A program made the position numbers and the translations under genes. Positions 8,498 through 15,988 of a DNA stretch of 17,198 nt are shown here, one piece after another; position 1 is the stretch's first letter, and every line of letters begins with the position of its first letter. The notes beneath the pieces are model-generated. The model did not search any database, was not told where the DNA came from, and saw only the letters and a list, made by a program, of their open reading frames with translations. Origin of the DNA: Segatella salivae DSM 15606 (GTDB lineage Bacteria; Bacteroidota; Bacteroidia; Bacteroidales; Bacteroidaceae); assembly GCF_000185845.1 (NCBI RefSeq), contig NZ_GL629647.1, positions 2,069,613-2,086,810 of the forward strand, written 5' to 3'.

Positions 8498-8641
8498 GAT
8501 GAGTAGACAAGTGTACAAGTAAACGTGTTTATTGTTGGCTTGTCTATTCATCTGTTTATAATCTGCACGAGCATCTGTACCCAATAAGCTTAAAGCTCAG
8601 TGAACACATCACTCGTAAACGCGTTAACTTGTCCACTCGTC
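8498..8641 (-). repeat. Three-copy inverted repeat between bamA and OmpH genes
   Basis: GATGAGTAGACAAG (8498-8511) is matched as reverse complement at 8539-8552 (one difference) and at 8628-8641 (two differences). In the bamA-OmpH transcript the copy nearest OmpH can pair with either of the others but not both. The rest of the gap also has similar AAACGYGTT pieces (8521-8529 and 8617-8625). Confidence 0.65.
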
Positions 8642-8648
8642 CACAGAC

Positions 8649-11282
8649 TTAGAACTCTTGTCCGAGGATGAAGTGGAACTGACTTCCGCCTTTCTTTCCG
8701 TTGACATTATCCTTATCGAAGCCATAAGCCCAGTCAATACCCATCAAACCAACCATTGGAAGGTAGATACGTACACCGAGACCGGCACTTCGTTTCATAT
8801 CAAACGGGTTGAAATATTTAGTATCCGACCAAGCGTTTCCGGCTTCAACAAAGCCTAATCCATAGATAGTTGTGTTGCCTAATAAGAATGGATAGCGCAA
8901 CTCAAGCGTGAATCGGTCGTATGCATAGCCGTTATATGCGAGCGAACCATTGTCATAACCACGTAGTCCTATGGTCTCATCGGCGTAGCTTGAAGAGTAT
9001 CCGCTCATGCCATCTCCACCCACATAGTAGGTTTCAAAGGGGCTCTTCTTGTACTTGTTATAGCTTCCTAACAAGCCCATCTCAATGCGAGTCATCAGTA
9101 CAAAGCACTTTTGTCCGCCGCTTAATGCCGTATAAGTCTTTGCCTTAAACTTCCATTTGTGGTATTCAACCCAACGATACTTCTCCTGTTGTTCGGCAGA
9201 ATAGGTTGGAGAATAAGGGTTCATAGCCAGGTTTTTGTAGTCTTTGTGACTCCAAACACTCCATGGTGGGGTGAGGGTTACACTTGCAGTGAACTCTGAA
9301 CCACGGCGTGGGAAGAGAGGATTATCCGTTGAAGTGCGACTTAAAGAGATGCTCAAGTTGAGGTTGTTTGCAGCTCCATTCGTCATCAAGAAATACTTCC
9401 AGTTCTTCAATTCATAGCGTTGGTAAGCCAATTGTGCCGAGAGTACGAAGTAATCATCAGGCCAACGGAGACGCTTTCCCCAACCAATGCTGACACCATA
9501 CATGCGCATGTAGGTATCAGGGTCATAGTAGTTCTCGTAATAGTTGTTGTTATAGTTGCCATAACCATAGCCATATCCGCTGTAGTAAGAGTTTAGATAG
9601 TTCATGCGGTAGGCATCATTGTAGTAGCTACTTGATACATCTGTCATCTTACTAAAGTACACTCCAACGCTGAATTGGTTAGGACGTTTGCCGCCAAGCC
9701 AGTTGGTTGAGTAGCTTGCATTATAGCTTTGATAATATGTTCCGTTTGTCTGTGCACTAAGACTCAACACCTCTCCGTCACCGATTGGCATGATTCCGCG
9801 GTGTTCTTTGTTCTTTCTGAAGAGGTTTGCCATTGAGAAGTTGTTCAACTTTAAGCCTACTTTACCTATCACACCTGTTTGTCCCCATCCCAAAGAAAAC
9901 TCTATTTGGTCATTACTTTTCTGTTCCAAGTTGTAGTTAATGTCCACTGTTCCATCCTCTGGATTGGGCTTAACGTCGGGCTGACTACTCTTCTCTGGGT
10001 CGAAATGTCCCATGGACTGAATCTCTCGAAGCGAGCGCATTAGTGCCTCACGAGAGAATAAATCTCCTGGCTTTGTACGCAGTTCACGGCGTACAACGTT
10101 CTCATATAGACGGGTGTTACCATTGATGCGCACATGACTTAGATAGGCTTGAGGACCTTCTGTGACACGCATTTCAAGATCAATAGAGTCACCATCGATG
10201 TTCACTTCAGTCGGATTAATGCTGGAGAAGACGTATCCGTTGTTGTAATATAAGTTAGCTACGGCGTCATCATCCTTGGAAACACGCTTCTCAAGAAGCT
10301 TTTGATTGTAGACATCTCCCTTCTTTAAGCCTAAGATTGCATTCAATCTTAGTGTTGGGTAGACTGTGTTTCCGACCCAAGTAATATTGCGAAGGTAATA
10401 CTTTTGACCTTCGTCTACCTTTAAATAGATATCAACATGTTTCGGATCTACATTCCAAACACTGTCTTTAAGGATAGTAGCGTCGCGATAACCATATTCA
10501 TTATATTTCTCAATCAGATTCTTTTTGTCGGTCTCCCAGCGTTCAGGTGTGAACTTCTTTGCCTTGAGGAAAGAGCCTAATTTGCCTGCTTCGTGGGTCT
10601 TAGAAAAGGCTCCTTTCTTAAAAAGTCCACCTTTAATCTTCGACAAACTCAATGCTTTGTTGCCTTCAATGAAGATGTTTCTCACCTTCATCTTTTCCTT
10701 TTTATCTACGATAACATCAAGAATCACGTTGCCTTTATTAGCTACATCATCCCTCTGTCGTATTGTTATTTCCGCATTTTTGAATCCCTTGTCGTCGAAA
10801 TACTTCTTTGCTAAGATCTTCGCGCGGTCTATCATGTTCGGTGTTATCTGTGAACCTTTGAGCAGACCGAGCTTATTTTCCATGTCTTCTCGTTCGCTTT
10901 TTTTCAGTCCTTCATAGTTAATCACCGACACGCGTGGACGAGTTTTCAACGCGATATGCAAGTAAATCTTTCGCCCAACGATTGAATCGGCCGAAATCTG
11001 AACGTCAGAAAAGAGGCCATGACGCCAGTAACGTTTCACTGCATTCGTGATATCGGCCCCAGGAACTGTAATCTCTTGGCCTACTTGTAGTCCCGAAATA
11101 CCAGACAACATGTAGTCTTCGTAGCCTTGAACTCCCGAGATATTAATGCCACCGATAATGCAAGAGCGCGGTGTTCCGGCATAAGAGATATCAGGATATA
11201 GTATCTTGTCCTGTGCAAAAGCAGGGACAGCACTTGTCAATCCCGCTGCGAAGATGATAAAAACTTTCTTTATATTGTTCAT
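8649..11282 (-). CDS. bamA: Outer membrane protein assembly factor BamA
   Basis: An 877-residue Omp85 protein, the core of the machine that folds beta-barrel proteins into the outer membrane. A signal peptide ends near residue 24 (PAFA|Q). Five POTRA domains occupy about 40-455, with typical breaks at KVRNIFIEGN (about 199), YYLRNITWVGN (about 295) and AYLSHVRINGN (about 379). The barrel runs from about 458 to 877 and ends in phenylalanine. The conserved loop-6 motif LRGYDNGSL is at 773-781. A Tyr/Gly/Asn-rich extracellular loop covers about 551-593. I chose the ATG at 11282; an in-frame TTG at 11288 would add two residues, with a stop just upstream. It lies between uppS (54 bases upstream) and the OmpH pair, in the usual order. 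Confidence 0.96.
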   Translation of the reverse strand: MNNIKKVFIIFAAGLTSAVPAFAQDKILYPDISYAGTPRSCIIGGINISGVQGYEDYMLSGISGLQVGQEITVPGADITNAVKRYWRHGLFSDVQISADSIVGRKIYLHIALKTRPRVSVINYEGLKKSEREDMENKLGLLKGSQITPNMIDRAKILAKKYFDDKGFKNAEITIRQRDDVANKGNVILDVIVDKKEKMKVRNIFIEGNKALSLSKIKGGLFKKGAFSKTHEAGKLGSFLKAKKFTPERWETDKKNLIEKYNEYGYRDATILKDSVWNVDPKHVDIYLKVDEGQKYYLRNITWVGNTVYPTLRLNAILGLKKGDVYNQKLLEKRVSKDDDAVANLYYNNGYVFSSINPTEVNIDGDSIDLEMRVTEGPQAYLSHVRINGNTRLYENVVRRELRTKPGDLFSREALMRSLREIQSMGHFDPEKSSQPDVKPNPEDGTVDINYNLEQKSNDQIEFSLGWGQTGVIGKVGLKLNNFSMANLFRKNKEHRGIMPIGDGEVLSLSAQTNGTYYQSYNASYSTNWLGGKRPNQFSVGVYFSKMTDVSSSYYNDAYRMNYLNSYYSGYGYGYGNYNNNYYENYYDPDTYMRMYGVSIGWGKRLRWPDDYFVLSAQLAYQRYELKNWKYFLMTNGAANNLNLSISLSRTSTDNPLFPRRGSEFTASVTLTPPWSVWSHKDYKNLAMNPYSPTYSAEQQEKYRWVEYHKWKFKAKTYTALSGGQKCFVLMTRIEMGLLGSYNKYKKSPFETYYVGGDGMSGYSSSYADETIGLRGYDNGSLAYNGYAYDRFTLELRYPFLLGNTTIYGLGFVEAGNAWSDTKYFNPFDMKRSAGLGVRIYLPMVGLMGIDWAYGFDKDNVNGKKGGSQFHFILGQEF

Positions 11283-11336
11283 TACCAATGATGTTTCTTA
11301 TTGCTGTTTCGTTCTTATTCGCTTGTCAAAGCATTC

Positions 11337-12080
11337 TTATTTTTCTGCTTCGGCTTCTATCTGAGCTTCTGTTTTGCCAAATCTCCGCTGACGATTCTGG
11401 TAACTCAGGATGGCTTTATGCAAGTCGTCTTCATTAAAGTCGGGCCAATATGTATCACAAAAATATAGCTCCGAGTAGGCAATCTGCCATAAAAGGAAGT
11501 TGCTAATCCGTAGTTCTCCGCCCGTACGTATCAGCAGTTCTGGGTCTGGCATGAAGCTTGTTTGCAGATGACGGCTAATGATTTCTTCCGTGATTTCTTC
11601 CGGAGCAAGAGACTTATCCTTATGTTCCGTGAGGAGTTCTCGCATGGCTTGCGCCATCTCCCAACGTGCACTATAACTCAAAGCCACAACCATTGTCATC
11701 GCAGAATTAGTCTTTGTATGCTCTTCTGTCTCTCTAAGTTTCTGCTCAACTTCGGCAGGAAGTCTCTTTCTATCACCGATAACACGAAACCTTACGTTAT
11801 TCTTCATGAAGATTTCATCCTCAAGTGATGTGAGCACTAAGCCCATTAAGGCACTTATTTCGTCTGCAGGACGGTTCCAATTCTCAGTAGAAAAGGTATA
11901 AAGCGTAAGGAATTTAACTCCTAATCGCGTAGCTTCCGACGTGATTCTACGCACTGCATCCACGCCAGCTTGATGTCCATAGCTGCGTGGTTTGCCTCTT
12001 TCTGCTGCCCAACGCCCATTGCCATCCATGATAATGGCAATGTGTTTGGGAATTCGTGTCCTATCTAATGAAGCTTCCAT
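11337..12080 (-). CDS. uppS: Isoprenyl transferase (undecaprenyl diphosphate synthase)
   Basis: A 247-residue cytosolic cis-prenyltransferase. It extends farnesyl diphosphate with isopentenyl units to the C55 carrier used for peptidoglycan and surface polysaccharides. The signature IMDGNGRW (17-24) contains catalytic Asp19. Further family motifs are TLYTFSTENWNRP (59-71), LSYSARWEM (134-142), RTGGE (185-189) and RISNFLLWQIAYSELYF (191-207), with the expected C-terminal NRQRRFG (229-235). Length agrees with the bacterial enzyme. The product chain length is assumed from the family. The gene lies 54 bases before bamA and 114 bases after the preceding outer-membrane protein gene; that gap contains a TCGYR stem-loop. 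Confidence 0.96.
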   Translation of the reverse strand: MEASLDRTRIPKHIAIIMDGNGRWAAERGKPRSYGHQAGVDAVRRITSEATRLGVKFLTLYTFSTENWNRPADEISALMGLVLTSLEDEIFMKNNVRFRVIGDRKRLPAEVEQKLRETEEHTKTNSAMTMVVALSYSARWEMAQAMRELLTEHKDKSLAPEEITEEIISRHLQTSFMPDPELLIRTGGELRISNFLLWQIAYSELYFCDTYWPDFNEDDLHKAILSYQNRQRRFGKTEAQIEAEAEK

Positions 12081-12150
12081 ATCTTCGTTTTATATTCTGT
12101 TTTGCGTCTCTTTACACTGCAAAACAAGTCACTTTGCGATTCAAAATAAC

Positions 12151-12200
12151 TCATTTTATCGTGTAAAAGCACCTATTTTATCGTGCCAAAGCACCTATTT
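12151..12200. repeat. TCGYR stem-loop family, copy 3
   Basis: TTTTA-TCGTG-TAAAA (12154-12168) is a 5-bp stem with the family loop. A second copy has TTTTA at 12176-12180, TCGTG at 12181-12185 and a broken 3' arm. It sits inside the predicted operon and touches the stop codon of the upstream gene (12195-12197). Confidence 0.6.
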
Positions 12201-12878
12201 CATATCCTTGTTACACGTCGTACATTTCGGCATAAAGCTATAACTTAGTGTAAGTTGCAGGGCAGAATAGCAATCTTTATTCTTGAAAATGCCCGACGAA
12301 GTGATTCCATACGGATCTTTCCTCCCATCAAGTTTGTCGCTCATTGCAAAGTGCATGGCCCATGCTATGCCTGCATTCACGCGCGTACCTATCTTATATT
12401 TCAGGCCAACGCCTATTGGAATATTTGCTGTAAAGACGTTTGTTCCATCACCACTTGCATAGGTTCCACCCACTCCTATAAATAGAAATGGAGTCAAACG
12501 CTTTGCTCCGTAGTAGTCTTTTCCAGTGCCATAAGGCCAGAAATTGTATTCATACATCAGACTAACATCCGTTAGTTTGTTACTGAAATGATAGGGTGAT
12601 GCTGACGATGAAGGGTAAATGGTTCGCACATCACGTTCATTTCCCTTGAGTGTTCCTATCGAAGCATCTAACCGAAGCGCCATATATGCATTGAGATTAC
12701 GGCGTACAAACACCGTCATCATAGGCTGAAGATCTCGCGTAAGCATGTTATTGTAGTCGCCCAAATAACCCATTATGCCTAAGCCTCCGCCCACTTCCAT
12801 GAGATATTCATCATCGGTTTGGGCTCTCATGCCAAGCATTGTAGCCAGCATGATGAGTAGAAGCATCGCGCGTTGCAT
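12195..12878 (-). CDS. Small outer-membrane beta-barrel protein (DUF6089-like)
   Basis: A 227-residue exported protein. Residues 1-19 are a signal peptide (cleavage after MRA, mature form starts QTDDEYLMEVG). The rest alternates polar and apolar residues in strands rich in Gly, Tyr and aromatics, as expected for an eight-stranded barrel: VGGGLGIMGYLGDYNNM, AYMALRLDASIGTLKG, LTDVSLMYEYNFWPYG and LTPFLFIGVGGTYASG. The tail PKCTTCNKDMK carries two cysteines. This gene commonly precedes uppS-bamA in Bacteroidota and I assign it to the DUF6089 group from memory of that order and its sequence style. Its function is not known to me. It starts 9 bases after the lipoprotein gene stop, so both are surely one transcript. 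Confidence 0.8.
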   Translation of the reverse strand: MQRAMLLLIMLATMLGMRAQTDDEYLMEVGGGLGIMGYLGDYNNMLTRDLQPMMTVFVRRNLNAYMALRLDASIGTLKGNERDVRTIYPSSSASPYHFSNKLTDVSLMYEYNFWPYGTGKDYYGAKRLTPFLFIGVGGTYASGDGTNVFTANIPIGVGLKYKIGTRVNAGIAWAMHFAMSDKLDGRKDPYGITSSGIFKNKDCYSALQLTLSYSFMPKCTTCNKDMK

Positions 12879-12887
12879 CTCTATTGC

Positions 12888-14273
12888 CTATTTCTTCAGT
12901 ATCAATCCAGCTAAGTTACCTTTCCAAATCTTGCCACTTCCACCAGCAATCAACCAAAGGTCTTGATGCTCGTCTACGACCATAGCAAATGAAGTCTCAC
13001 TGCTTTCAAAGCCTTCTGGTAAGGTGATTCGGTCGTCTTTTTTCCATCCAAGCCCTTGACCTTCGCTGACAAAGAAGCTTTCAAAGGCCTTTGCTTGATA
13101 GTTTCCGAGTCCTTTTCCGCCAAGTGCGATGAGGTCATCTCCCACACTAACAATCTGAAGATGGGTCAAACTAGGAGCTACATACGCTGGTTCGTCCAAA
13201 CCATAGAATCTCCATGGTTGTGCAGGTTGGTTGGGATCAATTTGTTTTCCCCATACCTTTGCGCCGAGAACATCATTGGTTGTCGGTGCGTTTCCTACCA
13301 TCACAAGATTATAAACGCCAGCATTCACTTTTGAAGCAAAGCTGAACAAATGAATATTTTGACTTGGTAATTCACTTAAATCGCCATTCGTTGTGTCTAT
13401 ACTCCAGCTTGTTCCGCCGTCTTCCGACTTCATCATGTCGCTATTTCCAACGCCATAGAGCACTCCATTGACACCGCCGACCAACTGCTTCAAGGTAACA
13501 GAGCCTCTTGTTTCCCATGACTGACCATCTTGACTGCGCAAAATCTGTCCGCCACTATATGTATAAAGGAAGCCATCAAAAGCTATAAGATTGCTTGAAG
13601 CCTGTGCATCGAGTGTCTTGTCAGGGCTGAGTTGCTGCCAACTTTGTATCTGATTAGACGATGTAACATAGAGTTTTGTTGTACCATTTTCCGTGCCCAT
13701 GACATACACTTTGCCATTCTTCGTTACCGCTTTCATGGCAGAGAGTGCCCCCAAACGGCTGTCTTGCCCTGTTGTCGACTGCCAAACAAAACGACCAACC
13801 TGCGTCTTATGCACGTTGACTTTTACCGTATAACTACGATTATACTTACCGCTTTGGCTGTAAACAATGAGCGTTCTTGGTTTAGAAAAGTCCAAAGAGT
13901 CTGTTGTTACATAGAATTTCAGCGAGTCAGAAGTCATGCTTTTCAATACCACAGAACCTCCGTTCTTGGCTGCAATCGTACAAAGTGCCTTGCGAACATC
14001 CACTCCATAGGGCAAGGAATCAACGTTATAAATCTCTCGATTCATTTGATCGATATAGAATTTATAGCTACTTGCGTTCAACGTTGTATGGATAATAGTG
14101 TCTGCTCCGGCTTTCGTCTTCGCATGTTTTGTATACTTCAGTGTCCCCAAAGAAAACGCTGTAATCGCTGAATCATCGTAAGTTGTGCCCTCATCATCAT
14201 TGCCTTTGAGACATGAAGTAAAGGCTAATAGAGCGGAGAATAGCGCAGTAAAGGACAAAAGTTTGGTCTTCAT
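12888..14273 (-). CDS. Predicted surface lipoprotein with Asp-box motifs (DUF6242-like)
   Basis: A 461-residue lipoprotein. The lipobox LAFTSC places the lipidated cysteine at 21. It is followed by LKGNDDEG, an acidic stretch of the sort linked to surface export of Bacteroidota lipoproteins. Residues about 30-155 look like one or two immunoglobulin-like beta domains. Residues about 160-461 look like a beta-propeller: Asp-box-like motifs SQDGQSW (247-253) and SEDGGTSW (283-290), and repeated strand patterns such as GKVYVMGTENG and DLWLIAGGSGKIWKG. I believe it belongs to DUF6242, from memory. No catalytic residues of a sialidase are identifiable. It is the first gene of the envelope block, with a promoter about 60 bases upstream. 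Binding or scaffold roles are more likely than catalysis, which is inference. Confidence 0.8.
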   Translation of the reverse strand: MKTKLLSFTALFSALLAFTSCLKGNDDEGTTYDDSAITAFSLGTLKYTKHAKTKAGADTIIHTTLNASSYKFYIDQMNREIYNVDSLPYGVDVRKALCTIAAKNGGSVVLKSMTSDSLKFYVTTDSLDFSKPRTLIVYSQSGKYNRSYTVKVNVHKTQVGRFVWQSTTGQDSRLGALSAMKAVTKNGKVYVMGTENGTTKLYVTSSNQIQSWQQLSPDKTLDAQASSNLIAFDGFLYTYSGGQILRSQDGQSWETRGSVTLKQLVGGVNGVLYGVGNSDMMKSEDGGTSWSIDTTNGDLSELPSQNIHLFSFASKVNAGVYNLVMVGNAPTTNDVLGAKVWGKQIDPNQPAQPWRFYGLDEPAYVAPSLTHLQIVSVGDDLIALGGKGLGNYQAKAFESFFVSEGQGLGWKKDDRITLPEGFESSETSFAMVVDEHQDLWLIAGGSGKIWKGNLAGLILKK

Positions 14274-14334
14274 TCTACGTAGTTTATGTTATCTTTTTCC
14301 TGCATTGACACCTTGTCTCACAGGTTTTTGATTG

Positions 14335-14342
14335 CAAATTTA
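14335..14342 (-). promoter_or_regulatory. Probable -7 box of the envelope operon promoter
   Basis: On the minus strand TAAATTTG matches TAnnTTTG, 61 bases before the lipoprotein start. A TTTG at 14355-14358 is only 12 bases away, too close for a normal -33 element. I found no comparable promoter between the six genes down to 7307, which supports one long transcript. Confidence 0.5.
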
Positions 14343-14393
14343 AGCAGAATTCTGCAAATAGGCCACTATTCTGTACTATTATTATGTAAAATA

Positions 14394-14555
14394 ATGATTA
14401 TTCTTTTGTTTTTTAAGGTTGTTTTACAAAGCGTGTTTGCAGTCAACAAGCAACCTCGTTTGCTTTTACATATAATGTGCTTTGCCTTTACAATTGGCAT
14501 GGGGTGGCTCTACCTGTCTTTCTCATGGGGCTTTATGGTAAGATTGTTCATGTGA
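14394..14555 (+). CDS. Possible small membrane protein, 53 residues
   Basis: An open frame that can start at ATG 14394 (or further upstream at 14286) and ends at 14555. From 14394 it encodes two hydrophobic segments (about 2-17 and 27-48) joined by NKQPRLLLH, a plausible small two-helix membrane protein. No recognisable family, no clear promoter, and the gap has no sign of conservation I can test. The upstream part (14286-14393) overlaps the opposite promoter region and is less likely coding. It may be a chance frame. Confidence 0.25.
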   Translation: MIILLFFKVVLQSVFAVNKQPRLLLHIMCFAFTIGMGWLYLSFSWGFMVRLFM

Positions 14556-14599
14556 ATAAGGTGCTTAGTTTCACCTAAATCAAGGTTCTTTTTAAGCTG

Positions 14600-14636
14600 T
14601 TTTACACACTAATAAATCATCCTCTGATGTGTAAAA
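14600..14636. repeat. Stem-loop in the 14.3-14.8 kb gap
   Basis: A 9-bp stem TTTTACACA/TGTGTAAAA (14600-14608 with 14628-14636) around 19 bases. No T-run follows on either strand, so its role is unclear. Confidence 0.45.
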
Positions 14637-14649
14637 AAGATACATGTAT

Positions 14650-14684
14650 TTCGTTTGAAGTCTTTATTCGTGACTTCAAACGAA
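14650..14684. repeat. 13-bp perfect stem-loop
   Basis: TTCGTTTGAAGTC (14650-14662) pairs perfectly with 14672-14684 around a nine-base loop. It is followed on the minus strand, after 12 bases, by six T residues, so it may contribute to ending transcription from the dehydrogenase gene, though the spacing is not standard. Confidence 0.55.
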
Positions 14685-14761
14685 TAGCATATAACAACTG
14701 AACGACTAAAAACATAGTCGAACGTGTTTCAAAACATAATGTGTTTAATTGTCATTGAGCT

Positions 14762-14787
14762 GGCGTTGTCTAACAAGCGACAACGCC
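14762..14787 (-). terminator. Possible terminator stem of the dehydrogenase gene
   Basis: A 9-bp GC-rich stem GGCGTTGTC/GACAACGCC (14762-14770 with 14779-14787) only 11 bases past the stop. The tract after it on the minus strand is not T-rich, so termination may need the stem at 14650-14684 or Rho. Confidence 0.5.
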
Positions 14788-14798
14788 CTATGACTCAG

Positions 14799-15602
14799 TT
14801 AAGGTTGTTTTCCGATATAAGCGAGAATGCCACCATCAACATATAAGATGTGACCATTAATGAAATCACTCGCATTTGAGGCTAAGAACACAGCGGGACC
14901 CATTAGGTCTTCGGGCGTGCCCCAACGTGCCGCGGGGGTCTTACTAATAATGAATCGGTCGAAGGGATGACGGCTTCCGTCTGCTTGAAGCTCACGAAGT
15001 GGAGCGGTTTGTGGCGTTGCAATATAGCCCGGTCCTATGCCGTTGCATTGTATATTGTGTTCACCAAACTCCGAACAAATGTTGCGTGTGAGCATCTTTA
15101 GACCGCCTTTGGCTGCTGCATAAGCACTAACCGTCTCGCGTCCCAGCTCACTCATCATCGAACATATATTGATAATCTTTCCATGTCCCTTGCGTTTCAT
15201 GCCTGGGATAACGGCTTTTGAGACAATGAAAGGGGCGTTAAGATCGATGTCTATGACTTGACGGAAGTCCTCAACACTCATTTCTTCCATTGGAATACGC
15301 TTGATAATACCAGCATTATTGACGAGAATATCAATCGTTCCGAGCTCATTTTCCACCTTCGCTACAAGCGCTTTTACCTGCGTTTCGTCGGTAACGTCCG
15401 CAATATATCCATGTGCATCAATGCCTTTTGCTTTGTAGTCAGCCAGCGCTTTGTCTAAATGCTCTTGACTGCGGCAATTGAAAGCCACCTTTGCCCCAGC
15501 CAAAGCATAAGCTTCAGCAATAGCAAATCCGATACCATAAGCAGCTCCTGTCACCAAGGCTACTTTTCCTTCTAAAGAAAATCTCTTAGAAAACGTGTCC
15601 AT
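14799..15602 (-). CDS. Short-chain dehydrogenase, gluconate 5-dehydrogenase/KduD-like
   Basis: A 267-residue classical SDR oxidoreductase in the cytosol. TGAAYGIG (18-25) binds the dinucleotide, NNAG is at 95-98, and the catalytic set is Ser148, Tyr161 and Lys165 (YAAAK). The sequence after the second strand, FNCRS (41-45), has Arg44 and no Asp, which favours NADP(H) (inference). The long substrate segment TPQTAPLRELQADGSRHPF (196-214) and the end VDGGILAYIG are typical of proteins annotated gluconate 5-dehydrogenase or 2-dehydro-3-deoxy-gluconate 5-dehydrogenase in Bacteroidota, acting in sugar-acid or uronate breakdown. No sugar-acid genes adjoin it, so the substrate remains open. It has its own promoter (15640-15671). 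Confidence 0.9.
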   Translation of the reverse strand: MDTFSKRFSLEGKVALVTGAAYGIGFAIAEAYALAGAKVAFNCRSQEHLDKALADYKAKGIDAHGYIADVTDETQVKALVAKVENELGTIDILVNNAGIIKRIPMEEMSVEDFRQVIDIDLNAPFIVSKAVIPGMKRKGHGKIINICSMMSELGRETVSAYAAAKGGLKMLTRNICSEFGEHNIQCNGIGPGYIATPQTAPLRELQADGSRHPFDRFIISKTPAARWGTPEDLMGPAVFLASNASDFINGHILYVDGGILAYIGKQP

Positions 15603-15639
15603 GTTTTAGTATTGTTTCGAGTTAATAACGTAGATGTTG

Positions 15640-15671
15640 CAAATATACGAATAGATTTCAGGGTACACAAA
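15640..15671 (-). promoter_or_regulatory. Bacteroidota-type promoter of the dehydrogenase gene
   Basis: On the minus strand TTTG (15668-15671), 20 bases, then TATATTTG (15640-15647). Same -7 octamer as the HU promoter. Expected start near 15633, giving a leader of about 30 bases. Confidence 0.75.
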
Positions 15672-15770
15672 TCTATCGAAGTTAAAAAGTATGAAAGCCG
15701 GTTTGTTTGTCAAATACTTTGATTGTATGTTTTGTTTTGGAGTGAAGTGTAGAGTGGGTTGAAGCAAATA

Positions 15771-15814
15771 AAGCCTCACCCCCAGCCCCTCCCCGAAGAG
15801 AGAGGGGAGTAGTT
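15771..15814. repeat. CT/GA-rich dispersed repeat, copy 2
   Basis: Resembles the reverse complement of the repeat at 7157-7200, sharing the block GAAGAGAGAGGGGAGTA. CCCCTC (15786-15791) can pair with GAGGGG (15802-15807). Confidence 0.65.
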
Positions 15815-15917
15815 AGTTTTTGAAATGGAGGGGGTTATTTGAGGGTTGATTAGGAGTTGTAATGAGGTTGATAATTAAAGGTTAAATGATTTGGGGCAAA
15901 TCATCGCGTAATTTGCC

Positions 15918-15963
15918 GTATTTTATCGCATGAAATGACGTAGATTATCGCATAAAATGACGC
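15918..15963. repeat. TCGYR stem-loop family, copy 4
   Basis: ATTTTA-TCGCA-TGAAAT (about 15920-15936, one T·G pair) and a second partial copy with loop TCGCA and TAAAATGACGC downstream. It ends 26 bases before the right repeat cluster, as copy 1 begins 45 bases after the left cluster. Confidence 0.6.
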
Positions 15964-15988
15964 AAATTATATTATGGTTTTTATTAAT

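Noticed and set aside
11283..11288. TTG start extending BamA by two residues
   Set aside because: The ATG at 11282 gives a normal signal peptide; an in-frame stop lies just upstream of the TTG and the extension adds nothing.
13632..14171. 179-codon frame opposite the lipoprotein gene
   Set aside because: Antisense to a well-supported lipoprotein; its sequence has no recognisable features.
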